Part shown: piece after piece, positions 24,900-33,972 of the stretch | How positions within the stretch are numbered: position 1 is the stretch's first letter | Layout of the letters: each line of letters starts with the position of its first letter | DNA from: Flavobacteriales bacterium | GTDB lineage: Bacteria > Bacteroidota > Bacteroidia > Flavobacteriales_F > PHOS-HE28 | Assembly: GCA_020635725.1 (NCBI GenBank) | Contig: JACJZF010000015.1 | Span: forward strand, 1-54,144 | Direction: 5' to 3' | DNA: 54,144 bases | Notes under the pieces: generated by a model | What the model was told of the DNA's origin: nothing | What the model saw: the letters and a program-made list of their open reading frames with translations, nothing else | Database searches by the model: none | Translations under genes and position numbers: made by a program

Positions 24900-26225
24900 T
24901 CAGGAGACGGTGCGCTTGAGCAGTTGGTTGCCGATGCCGCAAGATAAGCACCTGCGCCGGGCGCAATAGGAACCCTTCAGCTCCAACAAGGCCTGACTGC
25001 GTCCAGCGGTATCCGCAGGCAAGCCGTGCCGCGCCCATGCCTCCAGCACCGTGTTGCTCTCTGCCGGCAAGGTCTCCAGCAGGCGCAAAGCGCGCTCCTG
25101 CCGATCAGAACGGCCCTGCAACCGTCCGAAGGCGAAGAGGCAGGGCACCACCGCATTGATCAGCAAGTGGTCCATGCCGGTCGTGCCCAATCGTTTCGGC
25201 TTACGGGCCCCTTCCTTGTCGAAGCTGAAGCGGGTCTGCCAGTACGGACCGGCCTCGGCATCGAGCTGCTCGCGCATCGCGCCGGCATCCTCTGTTTCCA
25301 GGAGCCCCGTGAACCCGCGATCGAGGCGGCCCACCAGCGCTGCGAACTGGGCGATGCGCACGGTTGGTAGGTTCATGGGTCGCATGCGACCGAATTTCCA
25401 AGCGGCCACGGGCATCGGCCGCAGCGCATGCATGGCGGCGAGCAGCCGGTGCTCCTGCTGCAAGCGGCGCGGGTGCTCATCCACGAAATCGACCTGCAGC
25501 AGGCCGGCCTGGCCGAAGAGAAGGGCTTCGGTGCGCTCCGGGTCATCGCGGTACTTCAGCAGCACCTTGAGCGGCAGGTGGCGTGCAAGCATGCCGAAGG
25601 CCTCCGCATTCACCTTCATACCGAAGGCCCGCGCTACCATGTGGTACAGCGTCTCCGCAGCGTCGTCGTTCAGTTCCCGGTACAGGCGCTCCACCTCCAA
25701 GGTCTTCCGTTCCAGTCGTTCCACCAGGACCCGCTCCAGCCAGGGCCCGATCCGGAGATGATCCACGCCGCCGAGCAGGTTCGCGCACGGCACGAAGTCT
25801 CGGCTGCGCATCAGCCCATGATACAAGGCGATGCTCGACGTGGAGATACGCGGCAGCAGCTCCACCGTAGGCAGTTCGTGGCCCGAGCGTGTTCGCGCGG
25901 CCGCATCATGCTCATACACCACGTGCAGCACCACGTTCTCATAGGCCACGTCCTGCTGATGACCATGCGCGTCCCACTCGCTCGACCGCAGATGCACCTC
26001 GACCGTGCCTGCCCAGAGCTGCCCATCGATGCGCACGCGGGCATCGCGCAGGTCCGGACCGCTGTCGTGCTGTATGCGCCCGTGCTGCAGCACCTCAACC
26101 GGACGCCCATCCGTGGTGCGCAGTCCGCGATGCTCGAAGAGGCCCTGCTCCCAGATGAATTGAAGAAGGTCCTCGCCATAGGGAAAGGCAGGGTCGAGCA
26201 ATGGATTCCCTTCGGACGGAAGCAT
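24900..26225 (-). CDS. DUF2851 family protein
   Basis: A 441-residue soluble protein of the Bacteroidota DUF2851 family. The N-terminal domain has the conserved EDLLQFIWEQGLF, SGPDLRDARVRIDG, WAGTVEVHLRSSEWDAHGH and YENVVLHVV segments. The Asp...Glu-x-His arrangement could form an active site, but I know of no demonstrated activity. The C-terminus carries a small Cys motif CARRRCLSCGIGNQLL that may bind metal. It lies in the purM-prfA-pyrF transcription unit, 26 bases after pyrF, with a possible internal promoter just before its ATG. Confidence 0.87.
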   Translation of the reverse strand: MLPSEGNPLLDPAFPYGEDLLQFIWEQGLFEHRGLRTTDGRPVEVLQHGRIQHDSGPDLRDARVRIDGQLWAGTVEVHLRSSEWDAHGHQQDVAYENVVLHVVYEHDAAARTRSGHELPTVELLPRISTSSIALYHGLMRSRDFVPCANLLGGVDHLRIGPWLERVLVERLERKTLEVERLYRELNDDAAETLYHMVARAFGMKVNAEAFGMLARHLPLKVLLKYRDDPERTEALLFGQAGLLQVDFVDEHPRRLQQEHRLLAAMHALRPMPVAAWKFGRMRPMNLPTVRIAQFAALVGRLDRGFTGLLETEDAGAMREQLDAEAGPYWQTRFSFDKEGARKPKRLGTTGMDHLLINAVVPCLFAFGRLQGRSDRQERALRLLETLPAESNTVLEAWARHGLPADTAGRSQALLELKGSYCARRRCLSCGIGNQLLKRTVS

Positions 26226-26229
26226 CCCG

Positions 26230-26237
26230 TGAAAATA
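26230..26237 (-). promoter_or_regulatory. Possible internal promoter before DUF2851
   Basis: TATTTTCA on the minus strand (one mismatch to TAnnTTCG) ends four bases before the ATG, the same spacing as the perfect boxes of gluQ, tatA and the thioredoxin gene. Confidence 0.35.
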
Positions 26238-26251
26238 ACCGTGATGATGAT

Positions 26252-27079
26252 TCAGCGCGCGAGGACCGAAGGCATCGCCTCGGCCATGGCCTCCTGCAGC
26301 TGCCGGGCGGCTTCGCGGGCCTTGGGGATCGCCTCCTGTCCCGCGCCGGCATAGAGCACGCCGCGGCTGCTATTGATGAGCAGTCCGCCGTCCGCGGTGA
26401 GTCCAGCGCGCATCACGGCGTGGAGGTCGCCGCCCTGCGCGCCCACGCCCGGTACGAGGAAGAAGTGATGCGGCGCCAGGGCACGCGCGCGCGCGATCAC
26501 ATCGCCACGTGTAGCGCCCACCACGAACATGAGCTCCTCCGGGCTGCCCCAAGCGGCGGCCCGTTGCATGACCACCTCGAACAAGGGCCGCTGCCCATCG
26601 ACGCGCAGGAACTGGAAATCATCGGCCCCGGCGTTGCTGGTGGCGCCGAGCACAATGCCCCACTTGCCCGGTCGGCCCAGGAAGGGAGCCACGCTGTCAC
26701 GGCCCATGTAGGGTGCCAGGGTCACGGCATCCACATCCAGCCGATCGAAGAAGGCCTCGGCGTATTTGCGGGCCGTATTACCGATATCGCCGCGCTTGGC
26801 ATCGGCGATGATGAAGCAATCGCCCTTGCTGCGGATGTAGGCGATGGTGGCTTCCAGGTCGAGCCAGCCCTGATCGCCCATGGCCTCGTAGAAGGCGAGG
26901 TTGAGCTTGTAGGCCACGGCCAGGTCGTGGGTCACCTCCACGATCGCCTCGTTGAAGGCTCTGACCGGATGGCTCTCGGCGCGGAAATGCTCCGGCACCA
27001 GGTGCTCCTCGGTATCGAGCCCTACGCAGAGCAGGCTGCGCTTGCGGCGGATGGTGGAGACGAGTTCGGCCCTGGTCAT
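26252..27079 (-). CDS. pyrF: Orotidine-5'-phosphate decarboxylase
   Basis: Last step of UMP synthesis. The 275-residue product is the long (type 2) form. It has LLCVGLDTE at the N-terminus, the catalytic DAKRGDIGNTA segment with the Asp-Lys-Asp network, VTLAPYMGRDSVAPF, and FLVPGVGAQGGD with the phosphate-binding region. It sits 38 bases after prfA in the conserved purM-prfA-pyrF order. Confidence 0.95.
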   Translation of the reverse strand: MTRAELVSTIRRKRSLLCVGLDTEEHLVPEHFRAESHPVRAFNEAIVEVTHDLAVAYKLNLAFYEAMGDQGWLDLEATIAYIRSKGDCFIIADAKRGDIGNTARKYAEAFFDRLDVDAVTLAPYMGRDSVAPFLGRPGKWGIVLGATSNAGADDFQFLRVDGQRPLFEVVMQRAAAWGSPEELMFVVGATRGDVIARARALAPHHFFLVPGVGAQGGDLHAVMRAGLTADGGLLINSSRGVLYAGAGQEAIPKAREAARQLQEAMAEAMPSVLAR

Positions 27080-27117
27080 GGGGGGCGAAGGTCTGCAATG
27101 CGGCAGGAAAGCCGACG

Positions 27118-28200
27118 CTAGAGGCCCGCCTCGGCCTTGAGCTTCTCGGTGCGCTCCGCCAGCTGCAAGGCATCGATGATGTCCTGCAGGTCGCCATTGA
27201 GCACCTGCGGCAGGTTGTGCACGGTAAGCTCGATGCGGTGATCGGTGACGCGACTCTGCGGGAAGTTGTAGGTCCGGATCTTGGCGCTGCGGTCACCGCT
27301 GCTCACCTGGCTCTTGCGCTGCGCGGCGATGGCCGCCTCCTGCTTCACCACCTGCTCCTCGTACAATTTGGTGCGCAGCATCTGCATGGCCTTCATGCGG
27401 TTGCCGAGCTGGCTGCGCTCGGTCTGGCACATCACCACCGTGCCCGTGGGGATGTGCGTGAGGCGCACCTTGGTCTCCACCTTGTTCACGTTCTGCCCTC
27501 CTGCCCCGCCGCTGCGCGCGGTCTCCATCTTCACGTCGCTCTCCTTCAGGTCCACGTCGGCCTCCTCCGCTTCGGGCAGCACGTTCACCGTGGCGGCGCT
27601 GGTGTGGATCCGGCCCTGTGCCTCGGTGGCCGGCACGCGCTGCACGCGGTGCACGCCTGCTTCGAATTTCAACGTGCCATAGGCCCCATCGCCGAGCACG
27701 TTGAAGATCACCTCCTTGTATCCGCCCACGGTTCCCTCGCTCACGTCGGCCACCTCCAGTTTCCAGCCCTTGTCCTCGATGTAGCGGCTGTACATGCGGT
27801 AGAGATCCCCGGCGAAGAGGCTGGCCTCGTCGCCACCTGTTCCCGCGCGCACCTCCACGGTGCAATTGCGTTCGTCGTTCGGGTCCTTCGGCACCAGCAG
27901 CATCCGCACCTCCTCTTCCATCGCCTCGATGGAATCGCGGCTCTGATCGCGCTCGGCCCGAGCCATCTCCAAGAGGTCCGCATCCTTCTCGGTGCGCAGC
28001 ATCTCTTCGGCGCCGGCCAGGTCGTCGTGCAGGCGCTTGAAGCGGAAGAAGGCCTGCTCAATGGGCTCGAGGTCGCGGTAGCTGCGGTTGAGCTCGATGA
28101 AGCGCTTCTGGTCGGCGATCACCGAGGGATCCGCGAGCTGCTTGCCGATCTCGGTTCGACGGTCGTGCAGCGAGGATAGCTTGGAGAGGAGATCGGACAT
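27118..28200 (-). CDS. prfA: Peptide chain release factor 1
   Basis: Recognises UAA and UAG stop codons and triggers peptide release. The 360-residue product has an N-terminal helical domain, the RF1 tripeptide Pro-Ala-Thr in HRVQRVPATEAQGRIHTSA (RF2 would have Ser-Pro-Phe), and the universal GGAGGQNVNK motif whose Gln is normally methylated. The start is ATG 28200 (MSDLLSKLSSLHDRR), the normal RF1 length. Confidence 0.96.
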   Translation of the reverse strand: MSDLLSKLSSLHDRRTEIGKQLADPSVIADQKRFIELNRSYRDLEPIEQAFFRFKRLHDDLAGAEEMLRTEKDADLLEMARAERDQSRDSIEAMEEEVRMLLVPKDPNDERNCTVEVRAGTGGDEASLFAGDLYRMYSRYIEDKGWKLEVADVSEGTVGGYKEVIFNVLGDGAYGTLKFEAGVHRVQRVPATEAQGRIHTSAATVNVLPEAEEADVDLKESDVKMETARSGGAGGQNVNKVETKVRLTHIPTGTVVMCQTERSQLGNRMKAMQMLRTKLYEEQVVKQEAAIAAQRKSQVSSGDRSAKIRTYNFPQSRVTDHRIELTVHNLPQVLNGDLQDIIDALQLAERTEKLKAEAGL

Positions 28201-28246
28201 GGGAATGGGTCTCACGCGCTCGCGCGGGGAATGCGGAGCGATGCGA

Positions 28247-29416
28247 TCAATGGTAGGTGAACGTGCCGTGCGGGCTGCTGAGAAGGACCTCCTTTGAAGG
28301 TGACGCTTCAACCCGGCCAACCACGCGCGCGGCGATGCCAAAGGATTCCGAGATGGCGATAATCTCCTCGGCACGGCTGGCCGGCACATAGAACTCCATG
28401 CGATGCCCCATGTTGAAGACCTTGTACATCTCTCGCCAGTCGGTGCCGGACATGCGCTGTATGGCACCGAAGAGCGGTGGCGTCGGGAACAGGTTGTCCT
28501 TGACGATGCGGAGGCGATCCACGAAGTGCAGCACCTTGGTCTGCGCGCCACCGCTGCAATGCACCATGCCATGGATGTCGGCGCGCATGGCATCGAGCAC
28601 CCGCTTCACTACCGGGGCATAGGTGCGTGTGGGCGAGAGCACGGCCTTGCCGAAATCGAGCGGCGTCCCTTCCAAGGGGTCGGTGAGCCTGGCCTGGCCG
28701 CTATAGACCAGGTCTGCAGGAGTGGCCGGGTCGAAGGTTTCGGGATACCTCGTGGAGAGCTCGTTCGCGAACACATCGTGCCGAGCGCTGGTGAGGCCGT
28801 TGCTGCCCATACCGGCGTTGAAGAAGCGCTCGTAGCTGGCCTGGCCATCGCTGGCAAGGGCCACGATCACATCACCGGGCTGGATCCGCGCATTGTCGAT
28901 CACGTCATCGCGTCGCATGCGGCACACCACCGTGCTGTCCACGATCACCGTGCGTACCAGGTCGCCCACATCGGCCGTCTCGCCGCCGGTGCTGCTGATG
29001 CCTATGCCGAGCGCGCGCATCTCCTCCAGGAAGCGCTCCGTGCCCTCGATCAATGCGCTCACCACCTCGCCGGGGATCAGGCGCTTGTTGCGGCCGATGG
29101 TGCTGCTGAGCAGGATGCCATCGGTGGCGCCCACGCAGAGCAGGTCATCGAGATTCATCACCACCGCATCCTGCGCGATGCCGTGCCAAACGGATAGGTC
29201 GCCGGTCTCCTTCCAATACGCATAGGCCAGCGATGACTTGGTGCCCGCGCCATCCGCATGCATCACGATGCAATGCTCCGGGCTGCCGGCGAGCCCATCA
29301 GCCACCACCTTGCAGAAGGCCTTCGGGAAGAGGCCCTTGTCCAGGGATGCAATGGCTTTGTGCACATCCTCCTTCCCGGAGGAAACGCCACGCTGCTCGT
29401 ATCGGTTGCCGCTCAT
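28247..29416 (-). CDS. purM: Phosphoribosylformylglycinamidine cyclo-ligase (AIR synthase)
   Basis: Converts FGAM to aminoimidazole ribotide in purine synthesis. The 389-residue product is the Bacteroidota form, longer than E. coli PurM (345). It has YEQRGVSSGKEDVHKA, HADGAGTKSSLA, the MNLDDLLCVGAT ATP/metal segment, ISSTGGETADVGD, and the C-terminal HGMVHCSGGAQTKVLHF and FNMGHRMEFYVP. ATG 29416 was chosen because the seven residues before it belong to the terminator of the upstream gene. First gene of the minus-strand cluster. Confidence 0.92.
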   Translation of the reverse strand: MSGNRYEQRGVSSGKEDVHKAIASLDKGLFPKAFCKVVADGLAGSPEHCIVMHADGAGTKSSLAYAYWKETGDLSVWHGIAQDAVVMNLDDLLCVGATDGILLSSTIGRNKRLIPGEVVSALIEGTERFLEEMRALGIGISSTGGETADVGDLVRTVIVDSTVVCRMRRDDVIDNARIQPGDVIVALASDGQASYERFFNAGMGSNGLTSARHDVFANELSTRYPETFDPATPADLVYSGQARLTDPLEGTPLDFGKAVLSPTRTYAPVVKRVLDAMRADIHGMVHCSGGAQTKVLHFVDRLRIVKDNLFPTPPLFGAIQRMSGTDWREMYKVFNMGHRMEFYVPASRAEEIIAISESFGIAARVVGRVEASPSKEVLLSSPHGTFTYH

Positions 29417-29428
29417 GGGGTGAAACAA

Positions 29429-29459
29429 GAAGAGCATCCACCGGCGGCGGATGCTCTTC
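29429..29459 (-). terminator. Terminator of porE
   Basis: Perfect 11-base stem GAAGAGCATCC / GGATGCTCTTC, followed on the minus strand by TTGTTT. It ends transcription of the PorE-like gene just before purM. Confidence 0.8.
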
Positions 29460-29474
29460 CCATCAGTTCTTCAG

Positions 29475-31502
29475 CTAATTCTTGGGCGCTTCCTCCTGCT
29501 GCGGCACACTGCCCGTTCCCGGTACGAAATCGGTGCGCAGCACCTTGAAGTCCGTGCGGCGGTTCTTCTGGTGCGCGGCTTCCTGCTCTTCGCGGGTGGC
29601 CATCTTCTTGATCACATCCATGGGCACCACGGGCTCATCGGGGCCCATGCCCTTGGGCACCAGACGTGCCGGGTCGATGCCTTTGGTCACCAGGTAATTC
29701 ACGCAGCTCTGAGCACGCAATTGCGAGAGCTCCTTGTTGCCGCCCTTGTAGCGCCGGGTCGGACGCGCATCGGTGTGCGAGCGCAGCTCCACCACGTAGG
29801 TGGGGTTATCCACCAGGATCTGATAAGCGAGGTCCAGCGAATCCTGGCTGGCGGGCAGCAGGTCGAACTTATCCACCTCATAGAGCACCATGGGCAGGTT
29901 CACGACGCCACCCTTGCCTGCGGGCTGCAGGAAGTACTCCTTCACGAAGGTGGTGCTCTCCTGAAGGCCCACCGTGGTGATCTGGTCCTTCACCACCAGG
30001 TATCCTTCCATCTCGGCGAGGATGCTGTAGCTGGTCTCCTCCTTGATGTAGCGGTCCTTGCCGTTCTCGATGAAGGCGAAGCCGCCGTTATCATCCGTGA
30101 GCGCGCTGAAATTGCTGCCGTTGGTGCCCACCACGGTCACCTTCGCGCCGATCAGCGGCAGGCCCGTGACCTTGTCGTACACGTTGCCCTGCAGGGCGTA
30201 CTCCAGGTTCGGCATGTAGAAACGCCAGATGTCGTGCTGCCCTTTGCCACCGGCGCGGTTGGTGGTGAAGAAGCCGCGATCGTTCTCGCCATCGAACATG
30301 ATGCCGACCTCATCGGAAGCGCTGTTCAGCGGAGCCTTCAGGTTCTCGACCTGGCCCCAGGTGCCATCGCCGGTCTTCTCGGCGCGGAACATGTCCATGC
30401 CGCCCATGCCCTGATGCCCGTTCGAGGCGAAGTAGAGGCTGCCGTCGAAGCGGATGAAGGGGAACATGTCATCCTTGGCGGTGTTGATCTCCGCACCCAG
30501 GTTGGTGGGCGTGCCGGTGGGCATGCCATCCTTGTCGAGGCGCACCATGTACAGGTCCTTGCCGCCCTTGTGGCCGGGGTAGGGCGAGTTGGTGGAGAAG
30601 ACCAGCATGTTGTCATCGTCGTTCAGCGCGGGGTGACCCACGGTGAGCGTGTCGTCCTTGGCGCTGCCGGGCTTGAGCTTCAGCATCACGGGGGCGCTGT
30701 AGTTGTTGCCCACCTTCTTGCTCATCCAGATGTCGCAGCCGAAGACCTTCTTCTTCTCGGCCGGGCAGCGGGTGAAATACATCACGGTGCGCTTGCTGTT
30801 GAAGATCGGTGTGGCCTCGGCGCCTTCGGAATTGATCTCCAAGGGCAGCTTCACCGGCTCGCTCCACTTGCCCAGCCGGTCGCGGGAACTCACGAAGAGA
30901 TCGGCGAAGGCCTCGCCTACGATGGCATCGGTGCTGGAACCGGTGGAGGCCGGACGCGTGCTGGAGAAGACCACGCTCTCGTTCTTCTTATCGGCGAACG
31001 CGGGGCTGTAATCGTATTGCGGGGTATTCAGCAGCACCTCGGGGTCCACGCTGTAGCGCGTGGGGCTGTCCTTCCATTGCTGCGCCATCTGGCACGCGGC
31101 GATGGCGGCGTCGGCCCGCATGTCGTTGCTCTTCTTCTCCTTGTACTTGTTGTAGCTGGCGATGGCCTCGGCGAAGAGCCCCTGCTGGCGCTGCATCTCT
31201 CCGATCCAGTAGTAGGTGACCGGATCGGTGTACTGCGCCTTGTTGGCCTTCTCATACCAGACCTGGGCCTGCTGCACATCGCCGATCATGCGGTAGCTCT
31301 CGGCCACCTTGTAGATGAGCTCGGCCTTCACGGCCGCTTTCTTCTCCACGGTGTAAGCCTTCTTGTAGAGCTCGATGGCGTTGAAGTAGAATCCCTTCTT
31401 GTAGGCCTCATCCGCCTCATCGGCCAGGCGCCCTTGGGCCACGGCCGTGCTGGTGAACAGGAGGCAGAGGGAAAGGCCAGCCAGGATCTTCCGTATCATC
31501 AT
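29475..31502 (-). CDS. porE: PorE-like type IX secretion component
   Basis: A 675-residue exported protein with the four-part architecture of PorE (P. gingivalis PG1058): signal peptide (MMIRKILAGLSLCLLFTSTAVAQ), TPR helices (about residues 25-130; ADEAYKKGFYFNAIELYKKA), a PD40/WD-type beta-propeller (about 140-430; DYSPAFADKKNESVVFSS, LYFASNGHQGMGGMD), a carboxypeptidase-D regulatory-like fold (about 440-520) and a C-terminal OmpA domain (about 535-655) with RSHTDARPTRR, NKELSQLRAQS and HQKNRRTDF for peptidoglycan binding. In T9SS it links the machine to the cell wall. The ATG at 31502 follows a promoter box and begins the signal peptide. Confidence 0.9.
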   Translation of the reverse strand: MMIRKILAGLSLCLLFTSTAVAQGRLADEADEAYKKGFYFNAIELYKKAYTVEKKAAVKAELIYKVAESYRMIGDVQQAQVWYEKANKAQYTDPVTYYWIGEMQRQQGLFAEAIASYNKYKEKKSNDMRADAAIAACQMAQQWKDSPTRYSVDPEVLLNTPQYDYSPAFADKKNESVVFSSTRPASTGSSTDAIVGEAFADLFVSSRDRLGKWSEPVKLPLEINSEGAEATPIFNSKRTVMYFTRCPAEKKKVFGCDIWMSKKVGNNYSAPVMLKLKPGSAKDDTLTVGHPALNDDDNMLVFSTNSPYPGHKGGKDLYMVRLDKDGMPTGTPTNLGAEINTAKDDMFPFIRFDGSLYFASNGHQGMGGMDMFRAEKTGDGTWGQVENLKAPLNSASDEVGIMFDGENDRGFFTTNRAGGKGQHDIWRFYMPNLEYALQGNVYDKVTGLPLIGAKVTVVGTNGSNFSALTDDNGGFAFIENGKDRYIKEETSYSILAEMEGYLVVKDQITTVGLQESTTFVKEYFLQPAGKGGVVNLPMVLYEVDKFDLLPASQDSLDLAYQILVDNPTYVVELRSHTDARPTRRYKGGNKELSQLRAQSCVNYLVTKGIDPARLVPKGMGPDEPVVPMDVIKKMATREEQEAAHQKNRRTDFKVLRTDFVPGTGSVPQQEEAPKN

Positions 31503-31542
31503 GACAGGTGTAAGGGGGGAATGGTTCCGCACGGGGTCGCGG

Positions 31543-31550
31543 CGAAGATA
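31543..31550 (-). promoter_or_regulatory. Promoter -7 element of porE
   Basis: TATCTTCG on the minus strand, a full TAnnTTYG match, 40 bases before the ATG at 31502. Confidence 0.5.
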
Positions 31551-31588
31551 TACAGTTCCTCTATTGGGCGAAGGGGTGCTGAAAGAGC

Positions 31589-31614
31589 GAGGGGCGCCCC
31601 TAGGAGCGCCCCTC
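31589..31614 (-). terminator. Terminator of glnA
   Basis: Perfect nine-base stem GAGGGGCGC / GCGCCCCTC with a short loop, followed on the minus strand by GCTCTTT. Confidence 0.7.
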
Positions 31615-31627
31615 TAACCGTTCATCC

Positions 31628-33820
31628 TCAGCGGGTAAAGAGCACCTCGCGCATCTTGGGAAGAGGCCAGAGCTCATCGTCCACGAGCAGTTCCAGTTTA
31701 TCGGCGTGGTAGCGGATGCGATCCAGGTAGGGCTTCACCGTGTCGCAATAGGCGATGGCCTTGTCCCGGGCATCGTCCAGCGCATTGGCCTTCTTGCGGG
31801 CCTCGATCATGTCGTTGACCATGCCGATCACCGCACCGATGTGCTCGCTGATCTCTTCGATGAGCCGCAGCTGCGTGGCGGTTGCCTTCTTGGCTTTCTC
31901 CGCGCCCAGCACCTCGCGCAGGCCGCGGACGTTCTCGATCAACCGGTTCTGGTAGGTCACGGCCACCGGCACGATGTGGTTCTGGGCCAGGTCGCCTACC
32001 ACGCGGCTCTCGATCTGGATCTTCAGGGTGTAGCTGTGTAACTCGATCTCGTGTCGGGCCTCGGTCTCCACGGGGCTGAGCACGCCCATCTCGGCGAAGA
32101 GGTCCACGGCCTCCTTGGCCGTCCAGGCATCGAGCGCGCGGGGGGTGTCCTTCACGTTGGCCAGGCCTCGCTTCTCGGCTTCCTTCACCCACTCATCGCC
32201 ATAGCCGTTGCCCTCGAAGCGGATGGCCTTGCTGCTGGCGATGAGGTCTCGGATCACCCGCAGAATGGCCTCATCCTTCTTGGTGCCCTTGTCGATCAGG
32301 GCATCGACCTGCTTCTTGAACGTGCGCAGCTGGGCGGCCACGATGGTGTTGAGCACGGTCATGGGACCGGCGCAGTTGGCGCTGCTGCCCACGGCACGGA
32401 ACTCGAACTTGTTGCCGGTGAAGGCGAAGGGACTGGTGCGATTGCGGTCGGTGTTGTCGAGCATCACCGGCGGGATCCGGCCGATGTCGAGCTTCAGCTC
32501 GGTCTTGCGATCCGGGGTCATGGCACCCTTGATGTTCTTCTCCAGGCCATCGAGCAATTCGCTCAGGTACTCGCCGATGAAGGCGCTGATGATGGCCGGC
32601 GGCGCCTCGTTGGCTCCCAGGCGATGATCGTTGCCCGCGCTGGCGATGCTCGCGCGCAGCACACCGGCATTGCGGTGGATCGCGGCGATCGTGTTCACGA
32701 AGAAGGTGAGGAACTGCAGGTTCTCCTTGGGCGTCTTGGCAGGCTTGAGCAGGTTGCGGCCCGTGTTGGTGGCCAGGCTCCAGTTGTTGTGCTTGCCGCT
32801 GCCGTTCACGCCGGCGTAGGGCTTCTCGTGCAGGAGCACGCGGAAGTCATGGCGGTGGGCCACCTTCTCCATGATGTCCATGAGCAGCACGTTGTGGTCC
32901 ACGGCGAGGTTCATCTCCTCGAAGACCGGGGCGCACTCGAACTGGTTCGGGGCCACCTCGTTGTGGCGGGTCTTCACCGGGATCCCGAGCATGAGCGCCT
33001 CGGTCTCGAACTCGCGCATGAAGGCCCGGGCGCGGTCGGGGATGCTGCCGAAGTAGTGGTCTTCGAGCTGCTGCCCTTTGGCGGGGATATGGCCGAAGAG
33101 CGCGCGGCCGGTCATTAGGATATCCGGCCGGGCGAAGTAGAGCGCCTTGTCGATGAGGAAGTACTCCTGCTCCCAGCCCAGGGTGCTGATCACCTTGGTC
33201 ACATCCTTATCGAAGTACTGGCACACGGCCGTGGCGGCTTCATCCACGGCACGGATGGCGCGCAGCAAGGGCATCTTGTAATCGAGCGCCTCGCCGGTGT
33301 AGCTGATGAAGATCGTGGGGATGCAGAGCGTGCGGCCGATCACGAAGGCCGGGCTGCTCGGGTCCCAAGCCGTGTAGCCCCGGGCCTCGAAGGTGTTGCG
33401 GATGCCCCCGCTGGGGAAGCTGCTGGCATCGGGTTCCTGCTGCACCAGCATGCTGCCATCGAACTTCTCGATGCTGCGTCCGCCGCCGATGGGCTCGAAG
33501 AAGGCATCGTGCTTCTCGGCGCTCAGGCCCGTGAGCGGCTGGAACCAATGGGTGTAGTGCGTGGCGCCCTTGGTGGAGGCCCACTCCTTCATGCCGCTGG
33601 CCACTTGGTCGGCCAGTTTCCGCTCGATCCGTGTGCCGTGCTCCACCGCCTGGCGCACCGCGTACCAGGCATCCTCGGTGAGGAACATGCGCATGGCGTC
33701 CTCATTGAACACGTTGGCTCCGAAATACTCGCTGATCTTGTTGGAGGGCGCCTCGGAGAATCGGGGGGTGCGGCTGAGCACATCCTCCAAGGCCTTCATG
33801 CGAATCAGGGGGGTGGACAT
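31628..33820 (-). CDS. glnA: Glutamine synthetase type III
   Basis: ATP-dependent synthesis of glutamine from glutamate and ammonia. The 730-residue product is the large GlnN class typical of Bacteroidota and some cyanobacteria. It has the FEARGYTAWDPSSPAFV N-terminal domain motif, GWEQEYFLID with metal-binding Glu, RHNEVAPNQFE, VNGSGKHNNWSLAT (type III form of the catalytic NGSGxHxH region), NRTSPFAFTGNKFEFR with the ATP-site Arg, and a helical C-terminal domain ending WPLPKMREVLF. ATG 33820 gives the normal start (MSTPLIRM). It is monocistronic with its own promoter and terminator. Confidence 0.96.
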   Translation of the reverse strand: MSTPLIRMKALEDVLSRTPRFSEAPSNKISEYFGANVFNEDAMRMFLTEDAWYAVRQAVEHGTRIERKLADQVASGMKEWASTKGATHYTHWFQPLTGLSAEKHDAFFEPIGGGRSIEKFDGSMLVQQEPDASSFPSGGIRNTFEARGYTAWDPSSPAFVIGRTLCIPTIFISYTGEALDYKMPLLRAIRAVDEAATAVCQYFDKDVTKVISTLGWEQEYFLIDKALYFARPDILMTGRALFGHIPAKGQQLEDHYFGSIPDRARAFMREFETEALMLGIPVKTRHNEVAPNQFECAPVFEEMNLAVDHNVLLMDIMEKVAHRHDFRVLLHEKPYAGVNGSGKHNNWSLATNTGRNLLKPAKTPKENLQFLTFFVNTIAAIHRNAGVLRASIASAGNDHRLGANEAPPAIISAFIGEYLSELLDGLEKNIKGAMTPDRKTELKLDIGRIPPVMLDNTDRNRTSPFAFTGNKFEFRAVGSSANCAGPMTVLNTIVAAQLRTFKKQVDALIDKGTKKDEAILRVIRDLIASSKAIRFEGNGYGDEWVKEAEKRGLANVKDTPRALDAWTAKEAVDLFAEMGVLSPVETEARHEIELHSYTLKIQIESRVVGDLAQNHIVPVAVTYQNRLIENVRGLREVLGAEKAKKATATQLRLIEEISEHIGAVIGMVNDMIEARKKANALDDARDKAIAYCDTVKPYLDRIRYHADKLELLVDDELWPLPKMREVLFTR

Positions 33821-33841
33821 GAAATTTTGTGTTTTCTGGCG

Positions 33842-33849
33842 CAAAGCTA
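33842..33849 (-). promoter_or_regulatory. Promoter -7 element of glnA
   Basis: TAGCTTTG on the minus strand, a perfect TAnnTTTG, 21 bases before the ATG. Confidence 0.55.
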
Positions 33850-33972
33850 TCCCTCTTGAGGGGGGTGTTGCCAGAAATAGAATGCTTTTCTTTTCCAACA
33901 CCCTTTTCATCATAGGGGTCTGACCCGAAAAGACCTCAACTCGGTTGACCGAAGGGTGAATGGAACCAGGTC